A DNA stretch of 64,000 bases from an uncultured Bacteroides sp. (GTDB taxonomy: Bacteria > Bacteroidota > Bacteroidia > Bacteroidales > Bacteroidaceae), in the NCBI GenBank assembly GCA_949292025.1, contig CASEYC010000056.1, positions 78,705-142,704 of the forward strand. Direction: 5' to 3'. The position numbers and the translations under genes are program-made. How positions within the stretch are numbered: position 1 is the stretch's first letter; each line of letters opens with the position of its first letter. Under the pieces are notes generated by a model that was not told the origin of the DNA, searched no databases, and worked only from the letters and a program-made list of their open reading frames with translations. Positions 1 to 7,453 of this stretch are shown piece after piece.

Positions 1-2
1 AG

Positions 3-1421
3 AGCCGCTTCGCCCGCTTCTGGATATACCTCGGGGCCGTGTTTTGGGCAGGCTACCTCATCTTCATCGGCACCACCCTTGCCTTCGGGCTGGAAGACGC
101 GCCGACGGAGCCGTACCACATCCTCAACTCCGGCCTGGCGTTCATCCTCGCGCTGGACTTCCTGCTGCGCTTCCCCCTGCAACGGACGCCCACACAGGAG
201 GTGAAGCCCTACCTGCTGCTGCCCGTGCGGAGGGGGCGGCTGATAGACTTCCTGCTCGTCCGTTCGGGGCTGAGCGGCATCAACTTCATCTGGCTCTTCC
301 TGTTCCTGCCCTTCGCCCTGCTGACGGTGACGAAGTTCTACGGGCTGTGGGGCGTGCTGACCTACTGCGTCGGCATCTGGCTGCTGATGACGCTCAACAA
401 CTACTGGTACCTGCTGTGCCGCACGCTGCTGGGCGAACGCATCTGGTGGGTGCTGCTGCCCGTCGGGGTGTATGCCGCGCTGGGCCTGGGGATGTTCCTG
501 CCGGAGGAAAGCCCCGTGTTCGACTGGTTCCGCGACCTGGGCGAGGGCTTCATCACGGGCAACGCGCTCGCGTTCCTCGGCATGCTGGCCGCCATCGCCC
601 TGCTGTGGTGGGTGGACAGCCGCGTCATCCGCCGCCTCATCTACAACGAGCTGAACAAGACGGAGGACACCACCGTGCAGGTCAAGACGCTCTCGGAATA
701 CAAGTTCCTGGACCACTACGGCATGACGGGCGAATACATGCGCCTGGAGCTGAAGCTGATGCTCAGGAACAAGATGTGCCGCAAGTCGCTCATCAGCATC
801 GTCGTCATCATCCTGCTCTTCAGCGCAATGATCAGCTTCACGGACATCTACCGGCTGAACGACTTCTGGGTGATGTACAACTACGTCATTGTCAGCCTGC
901 TGGCCTTCAGCACCCTGATGGGCTACGAGGGCAACTACATGGACGGGCTGATGACGCGCCGCGAGTCCCTCTTCGCCCTGCTGCGCGCCAAGTACGTGCT
1001 CTACAGCCTCGTGTTGCTCCTCCCCCTGCTGCTGATGCTGCCGGGCGTGGTGACGGGCAAGTTGTCGTTGCTGCAAATCCTGGGCTGGGGACTGTTCACG
1101 GCGGGTCCCGTCAACTGCGGTTTCTTCCAAATAGCCGTGTACAACAACCGCACGGTGGACCTCAACGCCAAGATGACCGGTCGCAACAACGCGGGCACGG
1201 GCCTGCAACAACTGGCCAGCTTCAGTGCCTTCCTGCTGCCGTGGGTGGTCTACCTGCCGCTGACGATTCTCTTCAACGACACCGTGGCCTACTGGGGGCT
1301 TATCGTCCTCGGCCTCGCCTTCATCCTGACTTCGCGCCTGTGGATACGCAATGTCTACCGGCGGCTGATGAAGCGGCGCTACAAGAACATGGAGGGCTTC
1401 CGCGACAGCCGACAACGGTAA
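3..1421 (+). CDS. ABC-2-like exporter permease, DUF5687 family (5' end outside window)
   Basis: Polytopic inner-membrane protein with roughly ten hydrophobic segments separated by short charged loops. It resembles the DUF5687 permeases of Bacteroidota and would pair with the ATPase encoded just downstream. The first possible start in the window is GTG at 39, but codons 3-38 are open in the same frame and continue the hydrophobic pattern, so the true start lies before the window and the protein is longer than the 460 residues read from GTG. The C-terminus is short and basic. The transported substrate cannot be read from the sequence. Confidence 0.75.
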   Translation, partial: SRFARFWIYLGAVFWAGYLIFIGTTLAFGLEDAPTEPYHILNSGLAFILALDFLLRFPLQRTPTQEVKPYLLLPVRRGRLIDFLLVRSGLSGINFIWLFLFLPFALLTVTKFYGLWGVLTYCVGIWLLMTLNNYWYLLCRTLLGERIWWVLLPVGVYAALGLGMFLPEESPVFDWFRDLGEGFITGNALAFLGMLAAIALLWWVDSRVIRRLIYNELNKTEDTTVQVKTLSEYKFLDHYGMTGEYMRLELKLMLRNKMCRKSLISIVVIILLFSAMISFTDIYRLNDFWVMYNYVIVSLLAFSTLMGYEGNYMDGLMTRRESLFALLRAKYVLYSLVLLLPLLLMLPGVVTGKLSLLQILGWGLFTAGPVNCGFFQIAVYNNRTVDLNAKMTGRNNAGTGLQQLASFSAFLLPWVVYLPLTILFNDTVAYWGLIVLGLAFILTSRLWIRNVYRRLMKRRYKNMEGFRDSRQR

Positions 1422-1425
1422 GGCT

Positions 1426-1538
1426 CCTTTCCGACACCCGGAAAGGCTCCCTTCCGACACCCGGAAAAGGTTTCCCGCTACGACACTCGTAGATACCCAT
1501 CTATGACACCCATAGATACCCGTCTACGACCGTCGTAG
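1426..1538. repeat. array of five small hairpins, about 23-bp period
   Basis: Five consecutive palindromes fill the gap between permease and ATPase. Hairpins 1-2 (1426-1446, 1452-1466) have arms CCTTTCCG/CGGAAAGG and TTCCG/CGGAA around ACACC loops. Hairpins 3-5 (1478-1492, 1501-1515, 1524-1538) have arms CTACGA/TCGTAG, CTATG/CATAG and CTACGA/TCGTAG, separated by the spacers ATACCCAT and ATACCCGT. The C-to-T change in the left arm of hairpin 4 is matched by G-to-A in its right arm. The last three units are spaced exactly 23 bp. Confidence 0.85.
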
Positions 1539-1569
1539 AAAGAAATAATTACTAAACAAGGATACAACC

Positions 1570-2283
1570 ATGATAGAAATCAACAACCTGGAAAAGAGCT
1601 ACGGCTCAAAGAAAGCCATCAACATCCCCCAGTACAGCATCGCCGACGGCGACATGCTGGGCCTGGTGGGCAACAACGGCGCGGGCAAGACCACCCTGTT
1701 CCGCCTCATCCTGGACCTGGTGAAGGCCGACCAGGGCACCGTCGCCATCGCCGGGACGGACGTCACGCGCACCGAAGACTGGAAGGACATCACCGGCGCG
1801 TACATCGACGACGGCTTCCTCATCGACTACCTCACGCCGGAGGAATACTTCTACTTCATCGGCCGCATGTACGGGCTGAAGAAGGAGGAGGTGGACGAAC
1901 GCCTCCGCCCCTTCGAGCGCTTCATGAACGGCGAGGTGCTGGGACAGAAGAAGTTCATCCGCAACTACTCCATGGGCAACAAGCAGAAGATAGGCATCAT
2001 CTCCGCCCTGCTGCACCACCCGCAGTTGCTCATCCTGGACGAACCGTTCAACTTCCTCGACCCTTCCAGCCAGGCCATCATCAAGCACCTGCTGCGGGCG
2101 TACAACGAAGAGCACCGGGCCACCGTCCTCATCTCCAGCCACAACTTGAACCACACGGTGGACATCTGCCCGCGCATCGCCCTGCTGGAGCACGGCATCA
2201 TCCTGCGCGACATCGACAACCACGACGGCCAGGCGGAACAGGAGCTGGAGGACTACTTCAACCTGAAGGCGGAGGAAGAGTAA
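1570..2283 (+). CDS. ABC transporter ATP-binding protein
   Basis: A 237-residue nucleotide-binding subunit of an ABC exporter, expected to drive the DUF5687-type permease encoded upstream. Walker A is GNNGAGKTT at residues 34-42 and Walker B is LLILDEPF near 153-160. The signature loop reads YSMGNKQK near 133-140, a degenerate form of LSGGQ that is common in bacitracin/antibiotic-type exporters. A switch histidine follows in the SSHNLNH stretch. The start ATG follows the hairpin array by about 30 bp. The stop TAA overlaps the ATG of the next gene by one base, so the two are probably translationally coupled. Confidence 0.9.
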   Translation: MIEINNLEKSYGSKKAINIPQYSIADGDMLGLVGNNGAGKTTLFRLILDLVKADQGTVAIAGTDVTRTEDWKDITGAYIDDGFLIDYLTPEEYFYFIGRMYGLKKEEVDERLRPFERFMNGEVLGQKKFIRNYSMGNKQKIGIISALLHHPQLLILDEPFNFLDPSSQAIIKHLLRAYNEEHRATVLISSHNLNHTVDICPRIALLEHGIILRDIDNHDGQAEQELEDYFNLKAEEE

Positions 2284-2792
2284 TGAAACGCCTCCTCCCC
2301 CTGCTCCTCCTTGCCCTCTGCCTGACGGGCTGCCGCACCGCCGCGCCCCCGCTGGACTACCGCGCCCTGGTCCGCGCCGCCGACCGCCTGGGCATGGACA
2401 TCGGTCCCAAGGACCACCACGCCCTCTACCTGGAGGCCGCCGAATGGCTGGGCACGCTCTACCGCAGCGGCGGACAAAGCCGCCGGGGCACGGACTGCTC
2501 GGGCTTCGTCCGCCAGGTCTACAAGGCCGCCTACGGCATCGACCTGCCCCGCAGCACGGACCAGCAGGTGGACGCCACCCGCCGTGTACGCCGCCGGAAG
2601 TTGCGCGAGGGCGACCTGGTCTTCTTCCACGGACGGAAGCGCCGCCGCGTCAGCCACGTGGGTATCTACCTGAAGGACGGCAAGTTCATCCACGCCAGCA
2701 CCAGCCGCGGCGTCATGGTCAGCCTCCTCAGCGAGGACTATTGGGACGAGCACTGGATGCGGGGCGGAAGGATCAATCAAGGCTATAAATAG
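2283..2792 (+). CDS. NlpC/P60 family lipoprotein, cell-wall endopeptidase
   Basis: A 169-residue secreted lipoprotein. The signal peptide ends in the lipobox LTGC (Cys17). The rest is one NlpC/P60 domain, a papain-like fold that cuts peptide bonds in peptidoglycan stem peptides. The nucleophile Cys72 lies in TDCSGF, the catalytic His125 in SHVGIY and the third polar residue is probably His137 in IHAST. The start overlaps the preceding ATPase stop by one base (TAATG). A single catalytic domain without SH3 or LysM modules is typical of small Bacteroidota hydrolases such as Spr-like proteins. The exact bond cut is unknown. Confidence 0.9.
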   Translation: MKRLLPLLLLALCLTGCRTAAPPLDYRALVRAADRLGMDIGPKDHHALYLEAAEWLGTLYRSGGQSRRGTDCSGFVRQVYKAAYGIDLPRSTDQQVDATRRVRRRKLREGDLVFFHGRKRRRVSHVGIYLKDGKFIHASTSRGVMVSLLSEDYWDEHWMRGGRINQGYK

Positions 2793-2804
2793 GAATTTAG
2801 TTTA

Positions 2805-2904
2805 GGCGCGGATTACACGGATTTCACGGATTAATTATTTATATGGCCAATGGAATCCAACGATTTAGAATAAAAATATCCGTGAAATCCGCGTAATCCG
2901 CGCC
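2805..2904. repeat. inverted repeat of the GCGGATT family
   Basis: Left arm 2805-2831 and right arm 2878-2904 are complementary over 27 bases with one mismatch. Each arm is itself built from roughly 10-base steps of CGGATT. The pair sits downstream of the NlpC/P60 gene with AT-rich sequence between the arms. It could act as a terminator or RNA stabiliser. The same CGGATT steps recur at 3846-3925 and more weakly at 13665-13692. Confidence 0.85.
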
Positions 2905-2954
2905 AAAAAACACCGATAAATTATCATTTAATCAACCATTTATCATTAACCATT

Positions 2955-3836
2955 ATGAAACGACTTATCACCCTCCTTCTGGTCGTCGCAGCCACGCTGG
3001 GCGCCCAGGCACAACTGCTTTGGAAAGTATCGGGCAACGGGCTCGACAAACCCTCGTACCTCTTCGGCACGTACCACCTCGCGTCCCTCGGCATCAAGGA
3101 CAGCATCGCCGCCCTGCCGCAGGTGCAACAAGACGTGCAGCAGGTGTACGGCGAAATCATCATGGCCGACATGATGAAGCCCGAAACCCTGATGCAGATG
3201 CAGCAACAGATGATGCTGCCCGCCGACACCACGCTGAAGAGCCTCTTCTCCCCCGCCGAGTTCGAGACCATCACCCAGGCCGTGCAAGAATACCTCAAGG
3301 TGGACATCGCCCTGCTGGACCGCATGAAGCCCGCCGCCCTCTTCCAGCAACTCACCGTGCTGTTCTACCTGAAGCACACGCCGGGCTACAACCCGCAGGA
3401 ACAATTGGACGCCTCCTTCCAGCAAGACGCCACGAAGGCGGGCAAGAAGGTGGGCGGACTGGAGACGGTGCAGTCGCAGATGGACATCCTCTTCAACAAG
3501 CCCCTCCGCCGCCAGGCCGAAGACCTCTACTGTTTCCTCAGCAACCCCGCCAAGGCCGAACGCCAGGCCAAGGAACTCATCGCCGCATACACCGCGCAGG
3601 ACCTGGACACGGTACTCCGCCTGATGGAGGAGAAGGAAGGCACCAAGTGCGACCCGACGCCCGAAGAGATGGCGCAACTGCTGTATGACCGCAACCACAA
3701 CTGGGCGAAGCAGATGCCTGCCCTGATGCAAGCAGCACCCACGCTGTTCGTCGTCGGCGCCGGACACCTGCCGGGCGAACAAGGACTCATCAAGCTGTTG
3801 CAGGGGAAAGGATACACCGTGGAACCCCTACCATAA
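2955..3836 (+). CDS. TraB/GumN family protein, exported
   Basis: A 293-residue protein with an N-terminal signal peptide (MKRLITLLLVVAATLGAQAQ) and no lipobox. The family signature GTYH is at 38-41 and a C-terminal VGAGHLPGE motif lies near 272. These are the paired conserved motifs of the TraB/PrgY/GumN superfamily, which is related to Tiki/EreA-like putative metallohydrolases. Bacteroidota members are periplasmic and have no experimentally assigned substrate that I know of. The gene stands alone between two inverted repeats of the GCGGATT type. Confidence 0.85.
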   Translation: MKRLITLLLVVAATLGAQAQLLWKVSGNGLDKPSYLFGTYHLASLGIKDSIAALPQVQQDVQQVYGEIIMADMMKPETLMQMQQQMMLPADTTLKSLFSPAEFETITQAVQEYLKVDIALLDRMKPAALFQQLTVLFYLKHTPGYNPQEQLDASFQQDATKAGKKVGGLETVQSQMDILFNKPLRRQAEDLYCFLSNPAKAERQAKELIAAYTAQDLDTVLRLMEEKEGTKCDPTPEEMAQLLYDRNHNWAKQMPALMQAAPTLFVVGAGHLPGEQGLIKLLQGKGYTVEPLP

Positions 3837-3845
3837 AGAATAATC

Positions 3846-3925
3846 TTTTAGACGCGGATAAAGCGGATTGAGCGGATTAAAATAAAAAGAGAATCCGCAT
3901 CATCCGCTCAATCCGCGTCTAAAAA
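3846..3925. repeat. inverted repeat of the GCGGATT family abutting the next start codon
   Basis: The arms begin TTTTAGACGCGGAT and end with its complement ATCCGCGTCTAAAA. Internal CGGATT steps occur in both arms but in a different order, as if single steps had been exchanged. The right arm runs directly into the first ATG (3926) of the downstream gene, so the folded RNA would expose or bury that start codon. Confidence 0.8.
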
Positions 3926-5896
3926 ATGAACGAGCAAACACCCATGCACTATACTACCTACCTCTTCGACTTCGACTACACCCTGGCCGACTCGTCGCGC
4001 GGCATCGTCCTGTGCTTCCGCCACGTGCTGGAGCGCAACGGCTATGCCGACGTGACGGACGATGCCATCCGCCGCACCATCGGCAAGACGCTGGAAGAAT
4101 CGTTCTCCATCCTGACGGGCGAGACCGACCCCGCCCGCCTGGCCGACTTCAAGCAGCAGTACCGCAAGGAAGCCGACGTGCACATGACGCCCAACACCCG
4201 CCTCTTTCCCGAGACGCTCGACGTGCTTAGGAAGCTGAAGGAACGCGGTGCCAAGGTGGGCATCATCTCCACGAAATACCGCTTCCGCATCCACGACACC
4301 ATGGACCAGCACCTGCCCGCGGACTTCCTGGACATCGTGGTGGGCGGCGAAGACGTCACCCGCGCCAAGCCCGACCCCGAAGGACTGCTCCACGCCATCA
4401 CGGAGCTGGGCGTGGAGAAGACGGACGTGCTCTACATCGGCGACAGCACCGTGGATGCCGAGACGGCCCTGGCGGCGAGCGTGGACTTTGCGGGCGTCAC
4501 CCACGGCGTCACCACTGCCGACGAGCTGGCCTGCTATCCCCACTGCCGCATCATGGCCTCGCTGGAGGAACTGCTGGAAGACGCCGACCCGTCTTCCAAG
4601 CCCCGGCCGCGGCGGCGCATCGCCCTCCGGCAAATCCTCCTGCTGTTTCTGCTGCTGTGGCTCAGTTGGGCGGAGAGCATCCCGCTGGACGACGAGCCGA
4701 CTTTCATCTTCTTCACCCTCTTCCTGCTCTACTTGTGGAAGGTGGCACGCCGGCGGCGTATCCTGCCCGCGGTGGCCGAGGCGTGGCTGAAGGAACAGTT
4801 GCATCCCGTCATCGTCCGTAGGCGCGCCTTCCACATCCGCCAGATACGCGGCAAGGTGCCCGCCCCGCTCAGCGCCGAGCATTGCACGTGCCGCAACTGC
4901 GGGCACAGCTTCACGGGCAACTTCTGTCCCCGCTGCGGGCAGTCGCGCGGCATCTACCGCTTCCGGCTGAAGCACGCGCCGGGCAACATCCTGCGCAGCC
5001 TCTTCCGCGTGGACGGCAAGTTCGGGCACACACTCCTCGCCCTGCTCTACCGCCCCGGCCACCTGATGCGCGGCTTCATGCAGGGACGGCGCGCCGCCTA
5101 CTCCATGCCGCTGCAGACGCTGTTCCTGCTCATCGCCTTCTACCTGCTGGCCGTGCAACTGGTCATCCCCCAAGTACAAAAGAAGCAACAGATACCCGCC
5201 GACACGGAAAGAGCCGAAAGAATCCGAAAGTCGCTGAGCGAACTACAGGAAGGCCGGGACGAAGAAACCGACTCGCTCGCCATGTCCATTTGGGATGCCA
5301 GCATCGCCCTCCAAAAGAGCTACTTGGCAGAAGTCTTGCCCGCCGACAGCCTGAGAACCGACGAAAAGCTCACCCCCCAAGAAGAAACGTCTTATTTCCC
5401 CGGCAATAAACTGGTCCGGCAGATAGACACCGCCATCTTGCAGGTTCCCTTCCTCAACCGCGTGTGGGAGTTGCTGAAACGTTGGGGCCACGGCAACCGG
5501 ACGCTGCATGTCATCGCCATCCTGCCCCTCTTCGCCGTCGGCACGTACTGGTCCTTCCAAAGCCGGTGGCAGTTGCGCCGCCATCCCCGGCGGGTGCGCT
5601 TCAACCTGATGGAACACTTTTTCATCCAAGCCTATGTCGCCGGGCAAATCATGCTGCTCAGCATCCTGCTCCTGCCCTTCGGATGGGTGGACAACGAAGC
5701 CGAAGTTTTCGCCCTGCCCTGGAGCGTCATCTTCCTGCTGTTCTGGTGGGACTTGCGCCAGCTCTACCTCTGTTCGTGGTGGACCAGCCTGTGGCGCACG
5801 TTGTGGATGCTCTTCTATGCCCTGTTGCTCCTGGCCGCCATCCTGAGCCTCGGATACGGGCTGTATCTGGCCGCCGACGCCCTGCTCTCTGCTTAG
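3926..5896 (+). CDS. HAD phosphatase fused to DUF3667 zinc-ribbon membrane protein
   Basis: A 656-residue two-part protein. Residues 1 to about 215 are a HAD-superfamily hydrolase of the phosphoglycolate-phosphatase type: FDFDYTLAD (motif I nucleophile Asp), a helical cap with GKTLEES, a lysine region near AKPDPEG and IGDSTVDAE (acidic motif). Two hydrophobic stretches follow (about 226-265). A four-cysteine ribbon, CRNC and CPRCG near 322-340, then opens a DUF3667 domain with several membrane segments to the C-terminus. DUF3667 proteins normally stand alone. An alternative start is ATG 3944 (Met7), immediately before the HAD core. The substrate is unknown; the membrane part may localise or regulate the phosphatase. 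Confidence 0.85.
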   Translation: MNEQTPMHYTTYLFDFDYTLADSSRGIVLCFRHVLERNGYADVTDDAIRRTIGKTLEESFSILTGETDPARLADFKQQYRKEADVHMTPNTRLFPETLDVLRKLKERGAKVGIISTKYRFRIHDTMDQHLPADFLDIVVGGEDVTRAKPDPEGLLHAITELGVEKTDVLYIGDSTVDAETALAASVDFAGVTHGVTTADELACYPHCRIMASLEELLEDADPSSKPRPRRRIALRQILLLFLLLWLSWAESIPLDDEPTFIFFTLFLLYLWKVARRRRILPAVAEAWLKEQLHPVIVRRRAFHIRQIRGKVPAPLSAEHCTCRNCGHSFTGNFCPRCGQSRGIYRFRLKHAPGNILRSLFRVDGKFGHTLLALLYRPGHLMRGFMQGRRAAYSMPLQTLFLLIAFYLLAVQLVIPQVQKKQQIPADTERAERIRKSLSELQEGRDEETDSLAMSIWDASIALQKSYLAEVLPADSLRTDEKLTPQEETSYFPGNKLVRQIDTAILQVPFLNRVWELLKRWGHGNRTLHVIAILPLFAVGTYWSFQSRWQLRRHPRRVRFNLMEHFFIQAYVAGQIMLLSILLLPFGWVDNEAEVFALPWSVIFLLFWWDLRQLYLCSWWTSLWRTLWMLFYALLLLAAILSLGYGLYLAADALLSA

Positions 5897-5912
5897 GCAT
5901 ATCCCCGCCCGT

Positions 5913-5976
5913 GCTTACCCGTACCTGCGCCCGTGCTTAGCTGCTCGCGTAAGCACGGGCGCAGGTACGGGTAAGC
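5913..5976. repeat. inverted pair of the 22-nt GCACGGGCGCAGG repeat
   Basis: The arms 5913-5939 and 5950-5976 are perfectly complementary over 27 bases around a 10-base loop. Each arm contains one complete 22-nt unit that recurs in direct orientation at 32611, 53543 and 63759 and on the minus strand at 24995. The element lies in the gap after the HAD-DUF3667 gene and could terminate its transcript, although no T-run follows. Confidence 0.9.
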
Positions 5977-6001
5977 AAACGGGCTGAATATCAAACAAAA
6001 A

Positions 6002-6033
6002 TTTGCTCATCTGCCACACTATGCGTATCTTTG
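6002..6033 (+). promoter_or_regulatory. Bacteroidota sigma-ABfr-type promoter
   Basis: TTTG at 6002-6005, 20 bases, then TATCTTTG at 6026-6033. This matches the -33/-7 consensus of Bacteroides primary sigma promoters. It drives the 58-residue protein starting at 6055 and rules out the TTG at 6031 as a start. Confidence 0.8.
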
Positions 6034-6054
6034 CCCCGTAAACCCCTGAACACT

Positions 6055-6231
6055 ATGGCAGAAGAACAGTACATACAAATCAAAAGAATCCCGCTGACCA
6101 AAGAAGAAGTCTGGCGGCGGATGAAGGAACATAAACGGAAGAAGCAGGAATTGCTGGAACAGATTCAACAAGAAATGCGTGCCCGAATCAAGGAACGCAC
6201 GGGCGAAGATGTAACCTCTTTTGAAGTATGA
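6055..6231 (+). CDS. small charged hypothetical protein
   Basis: A 58-residue protein, MAEEQYIQIKRIPLTKEEVW at the start, that is very rich in Lys, Arg and Glu. The central part (about 18-48) has a heptad-like pattern predicted to be a single long helix. There is no signal peptide or membrane segment. The start is set by the promoter just upstream: the in-frame TTG at 6031 overlaps the -7 box. I do not recognise the family. It is transcribed on its own before the rplU promoter. Confidence 0.6.
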   Translation: MAEEQYIQIKRIPLTKEEVWRRMKEHKRKKQELLEQIQQEMRARIKERTGEDVTSFEV

Positions 6232-6252
6232 TAATAAAATTCCCCTCACCTC

Positions 6253-6283
6253 TTGCCCAATCCAAATAAAATCAGTACCTTTG
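6253..6283 (+). promoter_or_regulatory. promoter of rplU-rpmA
   Basis: TTG at 6253-6255, 20 bases, TACCTTTG at 6276-6283. It gives a leader of about 90 nt before the rplU start codon. Confidence 0.75.
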
Positions 6284-6303
6284 CGCCCGATTATTCCGCA
6301 ACG

Positions 6304-6339
6304 GGTCCGATCAAGTGCTCCCTAAGTGATTAGGGGACC
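6304..6339 (+). promoter_or_regulatory. structured leader of rplU, possible ribosomal-protein autoregulatory site
   Basis: CCCTAA (6320-6325), GTGA loop and TTAGGG (6330-6335) form a hairpin closed by a GNRA-type tetraloop. GGTC (6304-6307) can pair with GACC (6336-6339) to enclose it. The structure lies in the long leader between the rplU promoter and its start, where L21 or another ribosomal protein commonly binds to regulate its own operon. The regulatory role is inference. Confidence 0.45.
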
Positions 6340-6377
6340 ACCCGCCGGAGCTAACTTTTAGCATTATTATTACAACA

Positions 6378-6695
6378 ATGTACGTAATCGTAGAAATTCA
6401 AGGCCAGCAGTTCAAGGCTGAGGCCGGCAAGAAGCTGTTCGTTCACCACATCCAGAACATCGAGAGCGGTGCAACAGTAGAGTTTGACAAGGTCCTGTTG
6501 GTGGACAAAGACGGTGACATCACCGTGGGCGTTCCCACCGTAGAAGGCGCGAAGGTGGTTTGCGAAGTGCTCTCCCCGCTGGTAAAGGGCGAGAAAGTGC
6601 TCGTGTTCCACAAGAAGAGAAGAAAAGGCTATCGCAAGCTGAAAGGCCACCGCGAGCAGTTCACAGAGTTGACAATCAAAGAAGTAGTAGCTTAA
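6378..6695 (+). CDS. rplU: 50S ribosomal protein L21
   Basis: At 105 residues it has the normal length for L21, which binds 23S rRNA domain V near L20. It begins [20 protein letters not shown] and has the conserved basic C-terminal segment [19 protein letters not shown] that contacts rRNA. It is followed after 25 bp by rpmA, the usual pairing. Transcription starts at the promoter ending at 6283, leaving a leader with a stable hairpin. Confidence 0.98.
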   Translation: MYVIVEIQGQQFKAEAGKKLFVHHIQNIESGATVEFDKVLLVDKDGDITVGVPTVEGAKVVCEVLSPLVKGEKVLVFHKKRRKGYRKLKGHREQFTELTIKEVVA

Positions 6696-6720
6696 TCACA
6701 ATTAAAAACAACTAGAAGAC

Positions 6721-6993
6721 ATGGCACATAAAAAAGGTGTCGGCAGTTCTAAGAACGGCCGCGAATCAGCAAGCAAGAGATTAGGCGTCAAGATATTCGG
6801 CGGTGAAGTCTGCAAGGCAGGCAACATCATCGTCCGTCAGAGAGGTACGGAGTTCCACCCGGGCAAGAACATCGGCATGGGCAGCGACCACACTCTCTAC
6901 GCCTTGGTAGACGGTACAGTGCAGTTCAAGGTGGGCCGCGAGGACAGACGTTACGTTTCTGTCATTCCGGCAGAAGCTAATGCTGAGGCATAA
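6721..6993 (+). CDS. rpmA: 50S ribosomal protein L27
   Basis: A 90-residue L27 that opens [20 protein letters not shown], so its flexible N-terminal tail reaches toward the peptidyl-transferase centre without the cleavable extension found in Firmicutes. The motif [19 protein letters not shown] is typical. It is the second gene of the rplU-rpmA transcript and is followed by a strong intrinsic terminator. Confidence 0.98.
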   Translation: MAHKKGVGSSKNGRESASKRLGVKIFGGEVCKAGNIIVRQRGTEFHPGKNIGMGSDHTLYALVDGTVQFKVGREDRRYVSVIPAEANAEA

Positions 6994-7015
6994 CCAACTG
7001 TAAACCCCATTATAG

Positions 7016-7058
7016 CAAAAGAGGGAACTTTCCGCAACAGCGGGGTTCCCTCTTTTAC
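7016..7058 (+). terminator. intrinsic terminator of rplU-rpmA
   Basis: AAAAGAGGGAAC pairs with GTTCCCTCTTTT across a loop of about 17 nt. T-rich sequence follows. Confidence 0.85.
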
Positions 7059-7084
7059 TTTTTTCTACCGGTCGCGACCGGCTC

Positions 7085-7381
7085 CTACTCCTTCACTTCC
7101 TCGTAACTGACATACTCGCCCTCGTCCTTGCCGAATATCTTCTTGCGGTTGATGTGCAGCTCGCCTTCCTCCACGGCCACGGTACCATCGTCTGCAGAGG
7201 CATTGCCGCGGCGGGCATTGGCGGAATCATTCCGAGGATTGTTGGTCGTATAATAATAGGTGGTCTGCTTCCTGCCTTTGCCCATGCCGAACAAACGCCG
7301 CACGAAGGTGACTACAATAACGAAGCCCACCAACAGGACGGCCAGTATAAGAAGCAGGATAAAGCCTAAGAAATGAAACAT
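7085..7381 (-). CDS. DUF4834 family membrane protein
   Basis: A 98-residue protein with one N-terminal transmembrane helix (about residues 4-30), a short basic stretch, then a polar acidic tail ending EGEYVSYEEVKE. This layout matches the small DUF4834 proteins found beside phospholipid synthesis genes in Bacteroides. It is the last gene of a minus-strand group psd-pssA-DUF4834. The function is unknown; the neighbourhood suggests an envelope role. Confidence 0.75.
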   Translation of the reverse strand: MFHFLGFILLLILAVLLVGFVIVVTFVRRLFGMGKGRKQTTYYYTTNNPRNDSANARRGNASADDGTVAVEEGELHINRKKIFGKDEGEYVSYEEVKE

Positions 7382-7453
7382 ACGGTTCTGTTTAAGTTAA
7401 AAGAATAAGGGTTGCTGCTGATAGTACTACAACAACCGTGCCACGCTTTTTGT

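Noticed and set aside
6031-6231. TTG start at 6031 for the small protein
   Set aside because: It overlaps the -7 promoter box TATCTTTG, so transcription starts downstream of it.
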